Positions 52,430-61,989 of a stretch of DNA of 64,000 nt are shown here, one piece after another. A model generated the notes under the pieces. The model made no database searches, had not been told where the DNA came from, and was given only the letters and a program-made list of their open reading frames with translations. Made by a program: the position numbers and the translations under genes. Position 1 is the first letter of the stretch. Each line of letters begins with the position of its first letter. The stretch lies in assembly GCA_963816545.1 (NCBI GenBank), contig CAWFLE010000007.1, forward strand, positions 558,001 through 622,000, written 5' to 3'. Origin of the DNA: Albimonas sp963816545 (lineage in GTDB: Bacteria; Pseudomonadota; Alphaproteobacteria; Rhodobacterales; Rhodobacteraceae).

Positions 52430-53956
52430 TCAGCGCGTGGGCGCGGCCTCCGCCTCCAGCCGCTTCTCCAGCTCATGCCGCTGGATCTTCCCGGAGGTGG
52501 AGCGGGGGAACTCGTCGAAGCCGATGAACCGGATCTCCCGCGGGCGCTTGTAGCCCGCGAGCGCCTCGCGGCAGCGGGCCATCAGGGCGGCCTCGGTGGC
52601 CTGGCCGGCGGCGCGGGAGACGAAGGCGACGGGCGCCTCGCCCCAGCGCGGGTCTTTCGCGCGCACCACGGCGCAGTCGGTCACGTCGGGGTCCGCCATC
52701 AGAACGCGCTCGATCTCGGCGGGGTAGACGTTCTCTCCGCCGGTCTTGATGAGGTACTTGGCGCGGTCCACGAAATCCACCGTGCCATCGGGGTTGCGGC
52801 GGAACATGTCGCCCATGCGGAACCAGCCGCCCCGGAAGTCCCGCGCGTTGGTCTCGGGCGCGTTCCAGTAGCCGGAGAAGAGGGTGGGGCCGCGGACGGC
52901 CATTTCTCCGGGCTCGCCGTCCGGGACTTCGCGGCCCTCGGCGTCCACAAGCCGCGCCTCGCAGAAGGCGCTGAGGCGCTTGGAGAGGCGCTCGGGAATC
53001 GCGCCCGGGGGGATCATGAGGCCGGAGCCCGGGGGGAGGCCGGTTTCGGTGGAGCCGAAGGTGTTGAGGTAGGGCGCGTCCAGCAGGCGCGTGACCTCGG
53101 CCAGCGCGTGCGGGGGCACGAGGTCCGGCATCGCCCCGCAGACCCGGGGGGCGTGGCGCAGCGGCCCGTGCGCCCGCAGCGCCTCGGTGAACGCCTCGAT
53201 CATGCCGGGGATAAGGACCAGCCAGCCGACGCGGCGGGCGTCGCAGGCGGCGAGGATCTCCTCCGCGCGGAAGCCGTCCACCACGCTCACCGTCCCGCCC
53301 CGCATCAGGGTGGCGAGCGCGTGGTCGGTGGAGACCATGTGAAACAGCGGCGCCCAGGCGACGAAGGCGTCCCCGGGCGCGAGCGCGAGTTCCGAGGCGA
53401 AGGCCATGCCCCGCGCGACGATGGCCCGGTGGCTGACCACCGCCGCCTTGGGCAGCCCCGTGGTGCCGGAGGTGTAGAGGATCACCAGCCCCGCCTCGGG
53501 GTCCGGCTCCGCGGGCTCCACCGGCGGGGCCGCCTCCAGCGCCGCCTCGTAGTCGTCCCCGATCCGCAGGGTCGGGCCGGCCCGGGCGGCGGAGAGCGCC
53601 GGCTCCAGCTCCGGCTCCACCACCGCCAGCGTCGGGGCCACCAGTTCCACGCAATGGCGGAGCTCCGCCTCCGCCAGCCGCCAGTTGAGGCAGGCCAGCG
53701 CCGCGCCGAGCCTGGCGGCGGCAAGCTGCAGCTCGATGTACTCCGCCCGGTTGCGGGAGAGGACCGCCACCCGGTCCCCCGCCCGGACGCCCTGCGCCGC
53801 CAGCGCGCCCGCCAGACGGTCCACCCGCGCGAGCAGGGCGGCATAGGTCAGCCGGCGTCGCGGATCCTCCAGCGCCAGGGCGTCGGGCAGGCCGCGGGCG
53901 CGGGAGCGGAACAGACCGTAGACGCTCGCCCTGCCCGCCCGTTCGGTGTCCTCCAT
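52430..53956 (-). CDS. AMP-forming acyl-CoA synthetase
   Basis: A 508-residue ANL-superfamily ligase. LARVDRLAGALAAQGVRAGD, LVILYTSGTTGLPKAAVVSH (nucleotide loop), YLNTFGSTETGLPPGSGLM, GWFRMGDMFRRNPDGTVDFV, KYLIKTGGENVYPAEIERVL, and the catalytic Lys in FPRSTSGKIQRHELEK. All active-site motifs are intact. It converts a carboxylic acid to acyl-CoA via an adenylate; chain type is unknown. It is divergent from the large acyl-CoA dehydrogenase gene with 200 bases between. Confidence 0.92.
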   Translation of the reverse strand: MEDTERAGRASVYGLFRSRARGLPDALALEDPRRRLTYAALLARVDRLAGALAAQGVRAGDRVAVLSRNRAEYIELQLAAARLGAALACLNWRLAEAELRHCVELVAPTLAVVEPELEPALSAARAGPTLRIGDDYEAALEAAPPVEPAEPDPEAGLVILYTSGTTGLPKAAVVSHRAIVARGMAFASELALAPGDAFVAWAPLFHMVSTDHALATLMRGGTVSVVDGFRAEEILAACDARRVGWLVLIPGMIEAFTEALRAHGPLRHAPRVCGAMPDLVPPHALAEVTRLLDAPYLNTFGSTETGLPPGSGLMIPPGAIPERLSKRLSAFCEARLVDAEGREVPDGEPGEMAVRGPTLFSGYWNAPETNARDFRGGWFRMGDMFRRNPDGTVDFVDRAKYLIKTGGENVYPAEIERVLMADPDVTDCAVVRAKDPRWGEAPVAFVSRAAGQATEAALMARCREALAGYKRPREIRFIGFDEFPRSTSGKIQRHELEKRLEAEAAPTR

Positions 53957-54157
53957 CCGCGCCTCCCCGCTTGGGGCCGTCTGCGCGGCCTCGAAGGGAA
54001 GCCTCCGCCATCGCGTTTCGCCGCGCAAGCCGGATCGTCCCCCTCTGGCCCGCGTCCGCCGCCCGGCGTAGACAGGAGCGAAGCCCGTCCGCCGCCCCCG
54101 AAGCGCCGCAGGGGACGGCTCCGCAGGCCACGACAGCGGCGCCCGGAGGAAGCACCC

Positions 54158-55852
54158 ATGAACATCCGCCCCGATGCGCCCGTCGCGCAGGCGTCCGACC
54201 CGGTCCCCGATTCCCGCGGGATCGACCTTTTCGCCGCCGACCCGGACCTCGAACCCCTGATCCGCCTGCATCTCGACCCGAAGCTGGCCGAGACGCTGCT
54301 GCCGCATCTCAGGCGCCTCGGGCGGCTGGCGGGCGGGGAGCTGGACGAGCTGGCCCACACGGCCGACGCCAACCAGCCGAGGCTCGTCCACCGCACCCGG
54401 CGGGGCGAGGACGACCAGCGCCTGGTCAAGCACCCCGCCTACGAGCGGATGGAGGAGATCGCGTTCGGGGAGTTCGGCCTCGCCGCCATGTCCCACCGCG
54501 CAGGGGTCTTCGGCTGGGACGCCCCCCTGCCGCCCATCGCCAAGTACCTGACCACCTACCTTTTCGCGCAGGCGGAGTTCGGGCTGCTCTGCCCCGTGTC
54601 GATGACCGACAGCCTGACCCGCACCCTCCGCAAGTTCGGGGACGAGGCGCTGGTGGCCCGCTTCCTCGACGCGCTCGCCTCGCAGGACATGGCCGAGCAC
54701 CTTCAGGGCGCGATGTTCATGACCGAGCGCGCGGCGGGATCGGACGTGGGCGCCACCACCGTGCAGGCGCAGCCCGCGGGCGAGATGTGGGCGCTCACCG
54801 GCGACAAGTGGTTCTGCTCCAACGCCGACGCGGACCTCGCCATGGTGCTGGCGCGCCGGCTGGACGGCCCTGCGGGGCTGAAGGGCGTGTCCCTGTTCCT
54901 GCTGCCGAAGGTGCTGCCGGACGGGACGCGCAACAGCTACCGGATCGTGCGGCTGAAGGACAAGCTGGGGACGCGGTCGATGGCGTCCGGGGAGATCGCG
55001 CTGGAGGGCGCCAAGGCGTGGCTGGTCGGCGACCCCGGCGCGGGCTTCCGCCAGATGGCGGATATGATCAACAACTCCCGCCTCTCCAATGGCGTGCGGT
55101 CCGCGGGCATGATGCGCCGGGCGGTCACCGAGGCCCTGTTCATCGCCCATGAGCGCGAGGCCTTCGGGCGCAGGCTGATCGACATGCCCCTGATGCGGCG
55201 GGAGCTGGCCAAGATCCTGGTCCCGGCCGAACAGGCCCGCGCCATGATGTTCCAGACCGCCGAGGCGCTGCGCCGCTCCGACGCCGGAGAGCCGGGCGCC
55301 TATTCGCTGCTCCGCATCCTCACCCCCCTCATCAAGTTCCGCGCCTGCCGCGACGCGCGCAAGGTGACGGGGGATGCGATGGAGGTCCGCGGCGGCTGCG
55401 GCTACATCGAGGACTTCCCCGACGCCCGCCTCCTGCGCGACTCCCATCTCGGCTCGATCTGGGAGGGGACGTCCAACATCGTGGCGCTGGACGTCCTGCG
55501 CGCCGGCACGCGGGAAGGCGCGTTCGAGGCGCTGGAGGCGCATGTGGCGGGCCTCGCCCCCAACCATGACGGCCCGGGCGCCGAGGCGCGGGAGCTGCTG
55601 GGCCGGGGCCTCGCGCTGGCCCGCGCGGCGGCGGACGGCAAGCCCCACCTCGCCCGGCAGGCGGCGAGCGCGCTCTACCACGCCACCACCGCCGCCGCGA
55701 TCGCGTGGGAGGCGGAGCGGATGGAGAGCCCGAAGCGCCGCGCGCTGGCGGAGCTGGTGATCCGCCACCGCCTCCGCGCCCCCGACCCGCTGGCCGAGGA
55801 CGCGGGCGACGAGGCGCTGAACGCCGCCATCCTCCACGACCCCCGGACCTGA
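54158..55852 (+). CDS. Large acyl-CoA dehydrogenase (AidB-like)
   Basis: A 564-residue acyl-CoA dehydrogenase of the AidB-like branch, about 170 residues longer than the classic type. HTADANQPRLVHRTRRGEDD is the AidB-type N-terminal segment. AMFMTERAAGSDVGATTVQA, GDKWFCSNADADLAMVLARR, KLGTRSMASGEIALEGAKAW, EVRGGCGYIEDFPDARLLRD and GSIWEGTSNIVALDVLRAGT follow. CGGAGGAA precedes the ATG. AidB itself is linked to alkylation stress, but homologues in catabolic regions act on acyl-CoAs; the neighbouring ligase favours the latter. Confidence 0.9.
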   Translation: MNIRPDAPVAQASDPVPDSRGIDLFAADPDLEPLIRLHLDPKLAETLLPHLRRLGRLAGGELDELAHTADANQPRLVHRTRRGEDDQRLVKHPAYERMEEIAFGEFGLAAMSHRAGVFGWDAPLPPIAKYLTTYLFAQAEFGLLCPVSMTDSLTRTLRKFGDEALVARFLDALASQDMAEHLQGAMFMTERAAGSDVGATTVQAQPAGEMWALTGDKWFCSNADADLAMVLARRLDGPAGLKGVSLFLLPKVLPDGTRNSYRIVRLKDKLGTRSMASGEIALEGAKAWLVGDPGAGFRQMADMINNSRLSNGVRSAGMMRRAVTEALFIAHEREAFGRRLIDMPLMRRELAKILVPAEQARAMMFQTAEALRRSDAGEPGAYSLLRILTPLIKFRACRDARKVTGDAMEVRGGCGYIEDFPDARLLRDSHLGSIWEGTSNIVALDVLRAGTREGAFEALEAHVAGLAPNHDGPGAEARELLGRGLALARAAADGKPHLARQAASALYHATTAAAIAWEAERMESPKRRALAELVIRHRLRAPDPLAEDAGDEALNAAILHDPRT

Positions 55853-56154
55853 AAAAGCCCGCGCGGCCCGAGTTCGCCCCTGCACGTCCGGTCCCCCGGG
55901 GCATGGCTTTCGGCGCGCAGAACAATGCCGGGACTTTTCGCAGCCCGCAGCCGCCGGGCGCGGACGACCGTCCGCAAAAGGCGTTCCGTTCTCCTCGGCG
56001 TGGGGGATCGGGTGGATGCGATGTCGCCCGCGTCCCCGGCGGCGGCCCTCGAAGGGCGGCGGACAACCCGCGTACCCGAGCCTCCGGCCCGGCGATCAGG
56101 GAACGCGCAAGGGAAGATCGGAGATGCTCAAGCCGACCCGAACGGAGGCATGAG
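55853..56154. other. Intergenic region, nothing recognised
   Basis: About 300 bases between the AidB-like gene and the repeat protein. There is no gene, no clear hairpin with a T-run and no palindrome resembling the operators described elsewhere. It presumably contains the promoter of the repeat protein; GGAGG at its end is that gene's ribosome site. Confidence 0.5.
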
Positions 56155-57200
56155 ATGACGTCCATCACCCCTGGCATCAATGTCGCCCTCTCGGTGCTCT
56201 CCGCGTCCAGCGGTCCTGGCGGCGCCGAGGCGCGGATCGCGACCGCCGAGACCGGCGGAGGCCGGATGGAGCGCGATCCGGAGGCGCTGCGCAGCGCCGT
56301 GCGTGAGAAGGATCGAGCCTCGCTTGAACGCGCGGGAGCCCTCGGCCGCGCGAGCCTGATCGTTGATCGCGCCGAACGGGCGGCAACGGTCCGCAGGGTA
56401 TCGGCGATCAGGGCGCGCGTCGCCGACATGACGAAGGCGCCGGCGAAGCTCCGCAACGCTCCGTCGCTGAACGCCGAAGTCATCGTCGGCGTGCACGGAG
56501 GCGCCGGGAACGACGCGCTGTCGATCCTGACCCGCGGAACCGCGAGCAGCACCTGCACCGAAGGGGCGCGCCAACTCCGTGACCATCAGGGCCGGCGTCG
56601 CCAACAGCATCTACACCGGCCTGGGGTCCGACGCCCTCACCATCGAGGCGGACGTGGTCGACAGCGTCTACACCGGCGCGTCGGACGGGCCCGATGCCGT
56701 CCCCGGCACGACCGATGACGATGCGGTGGCGATCCGCGCGCGCTCGGTGGACAGCGGCTACACCGGGTCGGGGCGGGACGCGGTGGCGATCCAGGCGGAC
56801 CTCGTGTCCAGCATCTACACCGGCGACGGCGGCGACAGCCTCTCGCTCACGGCCAGGGAACAATTCGCTGTCGGTGCGGGTGGACGAGGCGATCTCGATC
56901 AAAGCCGGCCGCGGCGACGCCGTGATCGCCATCGGCGGCGGGACGGTGGCCCTTCACTTCGAGGCCGGCGACGGGAATGACCGGGTCACCGTCGCCCGGG
57001 GCGCGACCGTGGCCGTTCAGCTCGACCACGCCACGTCCTGGAGCGCGAGCTGGGACGGCGATGCGCTGGTGCTGAAGCTCACCGGGGAATCCATGCGGAT
57101 CGAGGGCGCATCGGGCGCCGCCGCCATCGGCATCTCCGGCGGGCCGGACCTGGACCCGCAGATCCTCCACATGGCCCCGATGCTGGACGCACGGGCCTGA
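56155..57200 (+). CDS. Repeat protein with YTG-type beta-solenoid units, two frameshifts
   Basis: About 347 residues once two single extra bases (near 56568 and 56862) are removed. A helical N-terminal half (RMERDPEALRSAVREKDRAS) leads into repeats of about 20 residues of the form V-x-S-x-YTG-x-G-x-DA-x-x-I-x-A: VANSIYTGLGSDALTIEADV, VDSVYTGASDG, VDSGYTGSGRDAVAIQADLV, SSIYTGDGGDSLSLTAR. An RTX-like stretch follows (FEAGDGNDRVTVARGATVAV). A parallel beta-roll or solenoid, probably secreted or surface located, is inferred. No N-terminal signal peptide is obvious. Confidence 0.6.
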
Positions 57201-57370
57201 AGGACCCTCGCAGGGCGCTCGCGCGGCCCGGCGTCCGAGCTGCCGCAGGCAGGGGTCGCGAAGGCCCCGTTGCGCGACCGCAGCCGATCCCCCTCGGCCT
57301 CCCTGCGCTCGTTCGAGAGGAGCTCGAACGCGCCCCCGGCCCCTTCCGCCTGACCGCCGCCTCCCGCGCC

Positions 57371-57402
57371 CGCCCCCGGCCAAAGGGCAAGGGCCGGGGG
57401 CG
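57371..57402. terminator. Hairpin downstream of the TRAP permease gene
   Basis: CGCCCCCGGCC (57371-57381) and GGCCGGGGGCG (57392-57402) form an 11-base stem with a 10-base loop, just beyond the minus-strand TRAP permease stop. Confidence 0.6.
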
Positions 57403-57411
57403 TCGCGCCCG

Positions 57412-59361
57412 TCAGGCCGCCGCGGGCTTCCGGTTCATCAGCCAGGCCGCGACGGCGACCGCCAGGGCGGCGCCGACGCCGATCACGTCGGTCACCCGCT
57501 CGGGGTAGAGCATCAGCAGCCCCGCCGCGACCAGCAGCCAACGGAAAACCACGTTGATCCGGCCCACGAAATAGAGCCAGCCCGAGAGCCCGCAGCTCAG
57601 GATCACGATGGCCACCGACGCCGTCGCGACCGCGATCGTCACCCGCACCGCGCCGCCCTGCCCGATCAGCGCCGGCTCCAGCACGAAGAACACCGGCACG
57701 ATGAACAGAAGGCACCCGAGCTTCATCGCCTGCAGCCCGGTCTGGAGCGAATTGGCCCCCCCCACCGTCGCCGCCGTGATCGCCGCGATGGCCACCGGCG
57801 GGGTGATGTAGCTCAGCATCCCCCAGTAGAGGATGTAAAGGTGGCTCGCCAACGGGTTCAGCCCCGCCTGCGTCAGCGCCGGCGCCAGGATGATCGCGAG
57901 GAAGACGTAGCAGGCCGAGACGGTCATCCCCATGCCCAGCACGAAGCTGGTCAGCGCCCCGAAGAACAGCAGCAGATAGACGTTGCCGCCCGCATACTGC
58001 ACCAGCTCCCGCGCGAAGGCCGAGCCGACGCCCGTGATCGACAGCGCCCCCACCACCAGCCCCACGCCCGCCAGGATGGCCACCAGCTGCGCCAGCGCCA
58101 CGCCGCTCTCCTGCAGGAAGCGGTCGACCCGCAGCATGTCGGGCCGACGCTTCGGATCGATCAGCGCGCACACGATCAGCACGCCGGTGGCGTACCAGGG
58201 CGCATAGCTCTCGAGCCGCATCCCCAGCAGCACGTAGATCAGCACCACCAGCGCCACGGCGAACAGCCACCCCATGCGCAGCAGCTCGCGTCCCGTGGGG
58301 ATCTCCTCGTCGTCGGCGCCCTGGAGGAGGTTCCGCGCCGCATAGCCGTCGGCCTGAAGCAGCAGCGTCAGGTAGAACAGCACCGACGGGATGATCGCCG
58401 CCGACACCACCTCGGCGTAGGGAATGGCGAGGAAGCTCGCCATCAGGAACGCGGCCGCTCCCATGATCGGCGGCATCAGCGTGCCGCCGGTGGAGGCGCA
58501 GGCCTCCACCGCGCAGGCGTAGGCCGGCGAATACCCCGCCTTCTTCATCGAGGGGATGGTGAACGTGCCCGTGGTGATGATGTTCGACACCACCGACCCC
58601 GAGAGCGAGCCGAACAACCCCGAGGCCACGATGGACACCTTCGCCGGCCCCCCGCGGGTCTTGCCCAGCAGCTTCAGCGCCAGCGCCATGAAGAACTCGC
58701 CGCCGCCGGTGATCGCCAGCGCCACGCCGAACACGATGTAGCCGGTCAGCAGATCCGCCACCACGCGGAACGGCACGCCGATGATGCTCTCCGTGCCCAT
58801 GGCGTGCCCCGCCACCAGCCCCGCCCAGTTGAACGAATTGCCCCACAGCACGCCCGGCATCTGGTCCGCGATCAGCGGATAAAGCCCGAAGATCGCGCAG
58901 ACGATGGCGAGCGCGAGCCCCGCCGCCCGCCGCGCGCCCTCGATGGCCAGGAAGAACAGCGCCGTGGAGATCCAGATCGGAAGCTCCGGCGAGGTCGGCG
59001 GCCCGAAGGACCAGCCCATGGTGATGATCGACCGCGCGTTCCAGGCGAAGAACCCGCCCACCACCAGCGAGGCCAGCGCCAGAACCCAGTCCAACAGCGT
59101 CGGCCCCCGCCCCGCGAAGCGCGAGGAGACGGGGAAGGACAGGAACGCCACGGCCAGGAACAGCCCCAGCAGGACGTAGTAGTAGGACGTCGCCAGCGGC
59201 AGCATCCCCGGCGGCAGGATCGGCAGGGTCTGGACGATGGCCACCGCGAGGCCGAGCGCCGACAGCGCCACCACCACCCATCTGGCGGGACCTGTCAGCC
59301 GCTCCTCCTCCGGCACGGCGTGGGCGGCGCGGTCGTGGAGGTCGTCGTTCTCGCCGGTCAT
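57412..59361 (-). CDS. TAXI-type TRAP transporter fused permease
   Basis: A 649-residue protein with about 17-18 hydrophobic segments, the fused small (DctQ) plus large (DctM) membrane subunit of TAXI-TRAP systems. GGPAKVSIVASGLFGSLSGS, SNIITTGTFTIPSMKKAGYS, AVEACASTGGTLMPPIMGAA and GALTSFVLGMGMTVSACYVF are the DctM signatures. It uses an ion gradient to import an organic acid captured by the binding protein encoded just upstream. AAGGA precedes the ATG at 59361; an in-frame upstream ATG at 59409 is less likely. Confidence 0.92.
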   Translation of the reverse strand: MTGENDDLHDRAAHAVPEEERLTGPARWVVVALSALGLAVAIVQTLPILPPGMLPLATSYYYVLLGLFLAVAFLSFPVSSRFAGRGPTLLDWVLALASLVVGGFFAWNARSIITMGWSFGPPTSPELPIWISTALFFLAIEGARRAAGLALAIVCAIFGLYPLIADQMPGVLWGNSFNWAGLVAGHAMGTESIIGVPFRVVADLLTGYIVFGVALAITGGGEFFMALALKLLGKTRGGPAKVSIVASGLFGSLSGSVVSNIITTGTFTIPSMKKAGYSPAYACAVEACASTGGTLMPPIMGAAAFLMASFLAIPYAEVVSAAIIPSVLFYLTLLLQADGYAARNLLQGADDEEIPTGRELLRMGWLFAVALVVLIYVLLGMRLESYAPWYATGVLIVCALIDPKRRPDMLRVDRFLQESGVALAQLVAILAGVGLVVGALSITGVGSAFARELVQYAGGNVYLLLFFGALTSFVLGMGMTVSACYVFLAIILAPALTQAGLNPLASHLYILYWGMLSYITPPVAIAAITAATVGGANSLQTGLQAMKLGCLLFIVPVFFVLEPALIGQGGAVRVTIAVATASVAIVILSCGLSGWLYFVGRINVVFRWLLVAAGLLMLYPERVTDVIGVGAALAVAVAAWLMNRKPAAA

Positions 59362-59476
59362 GCGGCGGTCCTTCTTCAGTCGTTGGCGCGCGTCGCGGCG
59401 CGCCCGCATGGAGGCGCGCCGCGACGTCCGGGTTCAAGCTCAGGGCGGAGGCGCCCGAAGACGCCCCCCGGGGGCG

Positions 59477-60640
59477 TCAGCCGGCGCGGACCTGGGCGCG
59501 CTTCTCGGCCCAGGCGTCGGCGAACTCCTCGTCCGACAGGTTCTGCCCCATCAGCTCCTTCCACGCGGCGATGAGGGCCTGGATCTCCTCGACGTTCTTG
59601 TCGTTCCAGGCCTGCTCCTTCTCGCCCCACATCCCCTTCTCCTTGAGGTAGCGGATGGCGCCCTCGTGGAACGGCGCGTCCATCGGGGGGGTGCCCGACA
59701 GGTCGATGTTCCAGTTCTTCATGATCGGCGCGGCGTCCTTGTACCCGGGGAACGTCTCGTCGATCCCCTTGAGGATGCCGTAGGTCATGGCCGGGTCCGC
59801 GTCCGCGTAGACGGTGACCATGGGATAGCGGTAGGCCGCGAGCTGGACCGGGTTCTCCTCCGAGATGCCGGCGCCCACCGTCTCCTTGGTCGGGGCGAAG
59901 ATCGGGGCGACCTTGTTCATCCCCTCCCAGACCGCCTCGTCCTCGGGGTCGATGGGCAGCCACACGATCCCGCGCGGCGAGGCCTCCAGCTCATACAGCA
60001 CCGCCGAGGTGGTGGAGGCGCCGGTGACGTCCGCCTGCCCGTTGATCAGCGCGCGCAGCGAGTCCGCATAGGACGGGAACTCGATGACCTCGATGTCGTC
60101 ATGCGTGAGCCCCGCGGCCGCGAGCAGCGTGTCGTTCTTGATCGAGACCGAGGGGTTGGCGGCGGCGTAGGCCACCCGCTTGCCCTTCACGTCGGCGATC
60201 GACTTGATGCCGCTCTCCTTCGTGGCCAGCAGCCCGAAGGTGGAGGGGCGGCCCATCACCACCCGCATGTCCTGCGGGCCCCAGGCCTTGTCCGCGAACT
60301 CGTAGAGGCCGCGGGTCGCGAAGAACAGCTCGTTCGCGAGCCAGGCGGTGTTGGCCTGCCCGTTCTTCAGCGGCAGGATGCGCCCGATGCCGGAGCCCGA
60401 GGGCAGGAGCCGGATGCGCGTGCCGTAGGCCTTGATCATGGCGTCGGCGATGGCCGTCGCCTCCACGTAGCCGGTAGAGCCCACGTCGTAGGTGGACCAG
60501 ATCATGGTGTCGGGCAGGCCCTCGGGCTTGTCCTGCGCGAACGCGCCCCTGGGCAGGCCGGCGGCCGCGAGCACGCCGGCGGCGCCGCCCATGGCCAGCG
60601 CCTGACGGCGCGACACGCCCTGAAGGATCTTGCGGGTCAT
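59477..60640 (-). CDS. TAXI-family TRAP transporter substrate-binding protein
   Basis: A 387-residue periplasmic protein with a Tat-type leader (VSRRQALAMGGAAGVLAAAG). The TAXI domain shows TMIWSTYDVGSTGYVEATAI, RIRLLPSGSGIGRILPLKNG, KRVAYAAANPSVSIKNDTLL and INGQADVTGASTTSAVLYEL. It binds the substrate for the adjacent fused permease. It precedes the permease gene by 115 bases. The nearby crotonase gene suggests the cargo enters CoA metabolism. Confidence 0.92.
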   Translation of the reverse strand: MTRKILQGVSRRQALAMGGAAGVLAAAGLPRGAFAQDKPEGLPDTMIWSTYDVGSTGYVEATAIADAMIKAYGTRIRLLPSGSGIGRILPLKNGQANTAWLANELFFATRGLYEFADKAWGPQDMRVVMGRPSTFGLLATKESGIKSIADVKGKRVAYAAANPSVSIKNDTLLAAAGLTHDDIEVIEFPSYADSLRALINGQADVTGASTTSAVLYELEASPRGIVWLPIDPEDEAVWEGMNKVAPIFAPTKETVGAGISEENPVQLAAYRYPMVTVYADADPAMTYGILKGIDETFPGYKDAAPIMKNWNIDLSGTPPMDAPFHEGAIRYLKEKGMWGEKEQAWNDKNVEEIQALIAAWKELMGQNLSDEEFADAWAEKRAQVRAG

Positions 60641-60736
60641 CGTGGACTCCTCCCTGGTTTCTCCCCGGCCCGAACCCCCGGGCGGGGCCTTGTCGGGCCG
60701 GACGCGCGAAGGCGTCCGGCCGGGCCGCGCGGCGCC

Positions 60737-61505
60737 TCAGGCGCCGGCGTATTTCGGCGGGCGCCTGGCGAAGAACGCCTCCCGCGCCTCGGCATGGTCC
60801 TTCGTGGCCATCAGCAGCGGCTGCGCGTCCATCTCCACCTCCAGCACCTGCTCGAAGGTCATGGACCGCCCCGCCAGCGCCTGCTTGAGGAATCCCACCG
60901 GCAGGGGCGCCAGCGCGGCCGCGGCTTCCGCCTTCGCGCGGGCGGCCGCCATCAGCGCCTCGGGCTCCACCACCTCGTCGGCGATGCCCAGCGCCAGCGC
61001 CTCCTCCGCCATGACCATGCGCGCGTCGAGGAACAGCTGCCGCGCCCGCGCCGACGCCCACCCGCTGCGGCAGGGTCCACAGGATCCCCATGTCCGGCAT
61101 CAGCCCGATCTTGCCGAAGGACGAGGCGAACTTCGCCGTCCGGTCCGCGATCACCCAGTCGCACGCGACCGCGAGCCCGAAGCCCCCGCCCGCCGCGGCC
61201 CCCGACACCGCCGCGACCGTCGGCTTCCGCCCCGCCGCCAGCAGCCGCACCACGTCATGCAGCGTCCCCAGACGCTCCCGCGCGCCCATCGGGTCCGACC
61301 CCGACATGGCCGAGATGTCGCCCCCCGCGCAGAACGCCCCGTTCGCGCCCGTGACGACGATCGCGCGCACGCCCGGATCCGCCTCGTCCGCGATCAGCGC
61401 CTCGCGAAGCGCCAGCCGCAGCTCCGAGGTCAGCGCATTGCGCTTCGAAGGCACGTCCAGCGTCAGCGTCACGATCCCGTCGCTCTCCTCGCGGCGCAGG
61501 CTCAT
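60737..61505 (-). CDS. Enoyl-CoA hydratase/isomerase-family protein, one frameshift
   Basis: About 255 residues after removing one extra base near 61055 (within RVGVGRARQLF). GIVTLTLDVPSKRNALTSEL, AFCAGGDISAMSGSDPMGAR and SGAAAGGGFGLAVACDWVIA. The hydratase glutamates are absent, but GLMPDMGILWTLPQRVG carries the Asp typical of PaaG-type isomerases. Double-bond isomerisation of an acyl-CoA is therefore the more likely activity. It lies upstream of the TRAP genes and is probably co-transcribed with them. Confidence 0.85.
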
Positions 61506-61542
61506 GCAGGCTCTCCTCCCCGGCGCCCGGCAGGCGCTCCGT

Positions 61543-61555
61543 TTCGCATTGCGAA
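61543..61555. promoter_or_regulatory. TTCGC-ATT-GCGAA palindrome upstream of the crotonase/TRAP unit
   Basis: A perfect 5-3-5 inverted repeat 38 bases before the crotonase start. Its symmetry resembles the site in front of the IclR gene (14193-14207); a regulatory role is inferred from position. Confidence 0.35.
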
Positions 61556-61700
61556 CGGCGTTCTCCCACGGGAAGCCCGCCCGATCAAGCCCACGCCGGG
61601 CGCGAGCCCTCCCGCAACCTCCGCCCCGGCCGCGCGTTCTCCGCCTGACGCGCCGCCGCGCCCGCGTGGCCGGTCCGGCGCCTGACCGCGGAGTTCCCAG

Positions 61701-61985
61701 ATGCTGCACAAGACGCTGCCCCGACTTCTCCTGCTCATGGGCGGGCTCGCGCTCGTCTCCACCCTCGTCCGCCCGAAGCGGCAGGCGGCCGGCTACGCGC
61801 CCCGCCGCCCCCTGCCCGGCCCTGCACCCGCCTGGGACCCGAAGGCCGAGGGCGCCTCGCGCACGGAGGACGCCGTCCGCCCCGCCGGCAAGGACGCCAT
61901 GCGCGACCCGCCCAAGCGGTGGGACGAGGTGGACGAAGGCTCGGACGAGTCCTTCCCCGCCTCCGACCCCTCGGCCAAGTACTGA
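61701..61985 (+). CDS. Small membrane-anchored protein with acidic SDESFPASDP tail
   Basis: A 94-residue protein. One N-terminal membrane segment (PRLLLLMGGLALVSTLV) is followed by a Pro-rich linker and a conserved-looking acidic tail, WDEVDEGSDESFPASDPSAK. Tails of this kind occur in many small alphaproteobacterial proteins of unknown function, which suggests a binding peptide. The upstream ribosome site is weak. It converges on the monooxygenase gene with four bases between stops. Confidence 0.6.
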   Translation: MLHKTLPRLLLLMGGLALVSTLVRPKRQAAGYAPRRPLPGPAPAWDPKAEGASRTEDAVRPAGKDAMRDPPKRWDEVDEGSDESFPASDPSAKY

Positions 61986-61989
61986 GCCC

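Noticed and set aside
52475..54157. Plus-strand extension upstream of the AidB-like dehydrogenase, which would give a protein of over 1100 residues
   Set aside because: The extension is antisense to an intact AMP-forming ligase; the dehydrogenase has its own ATG and CGGAGGAA at 54158.
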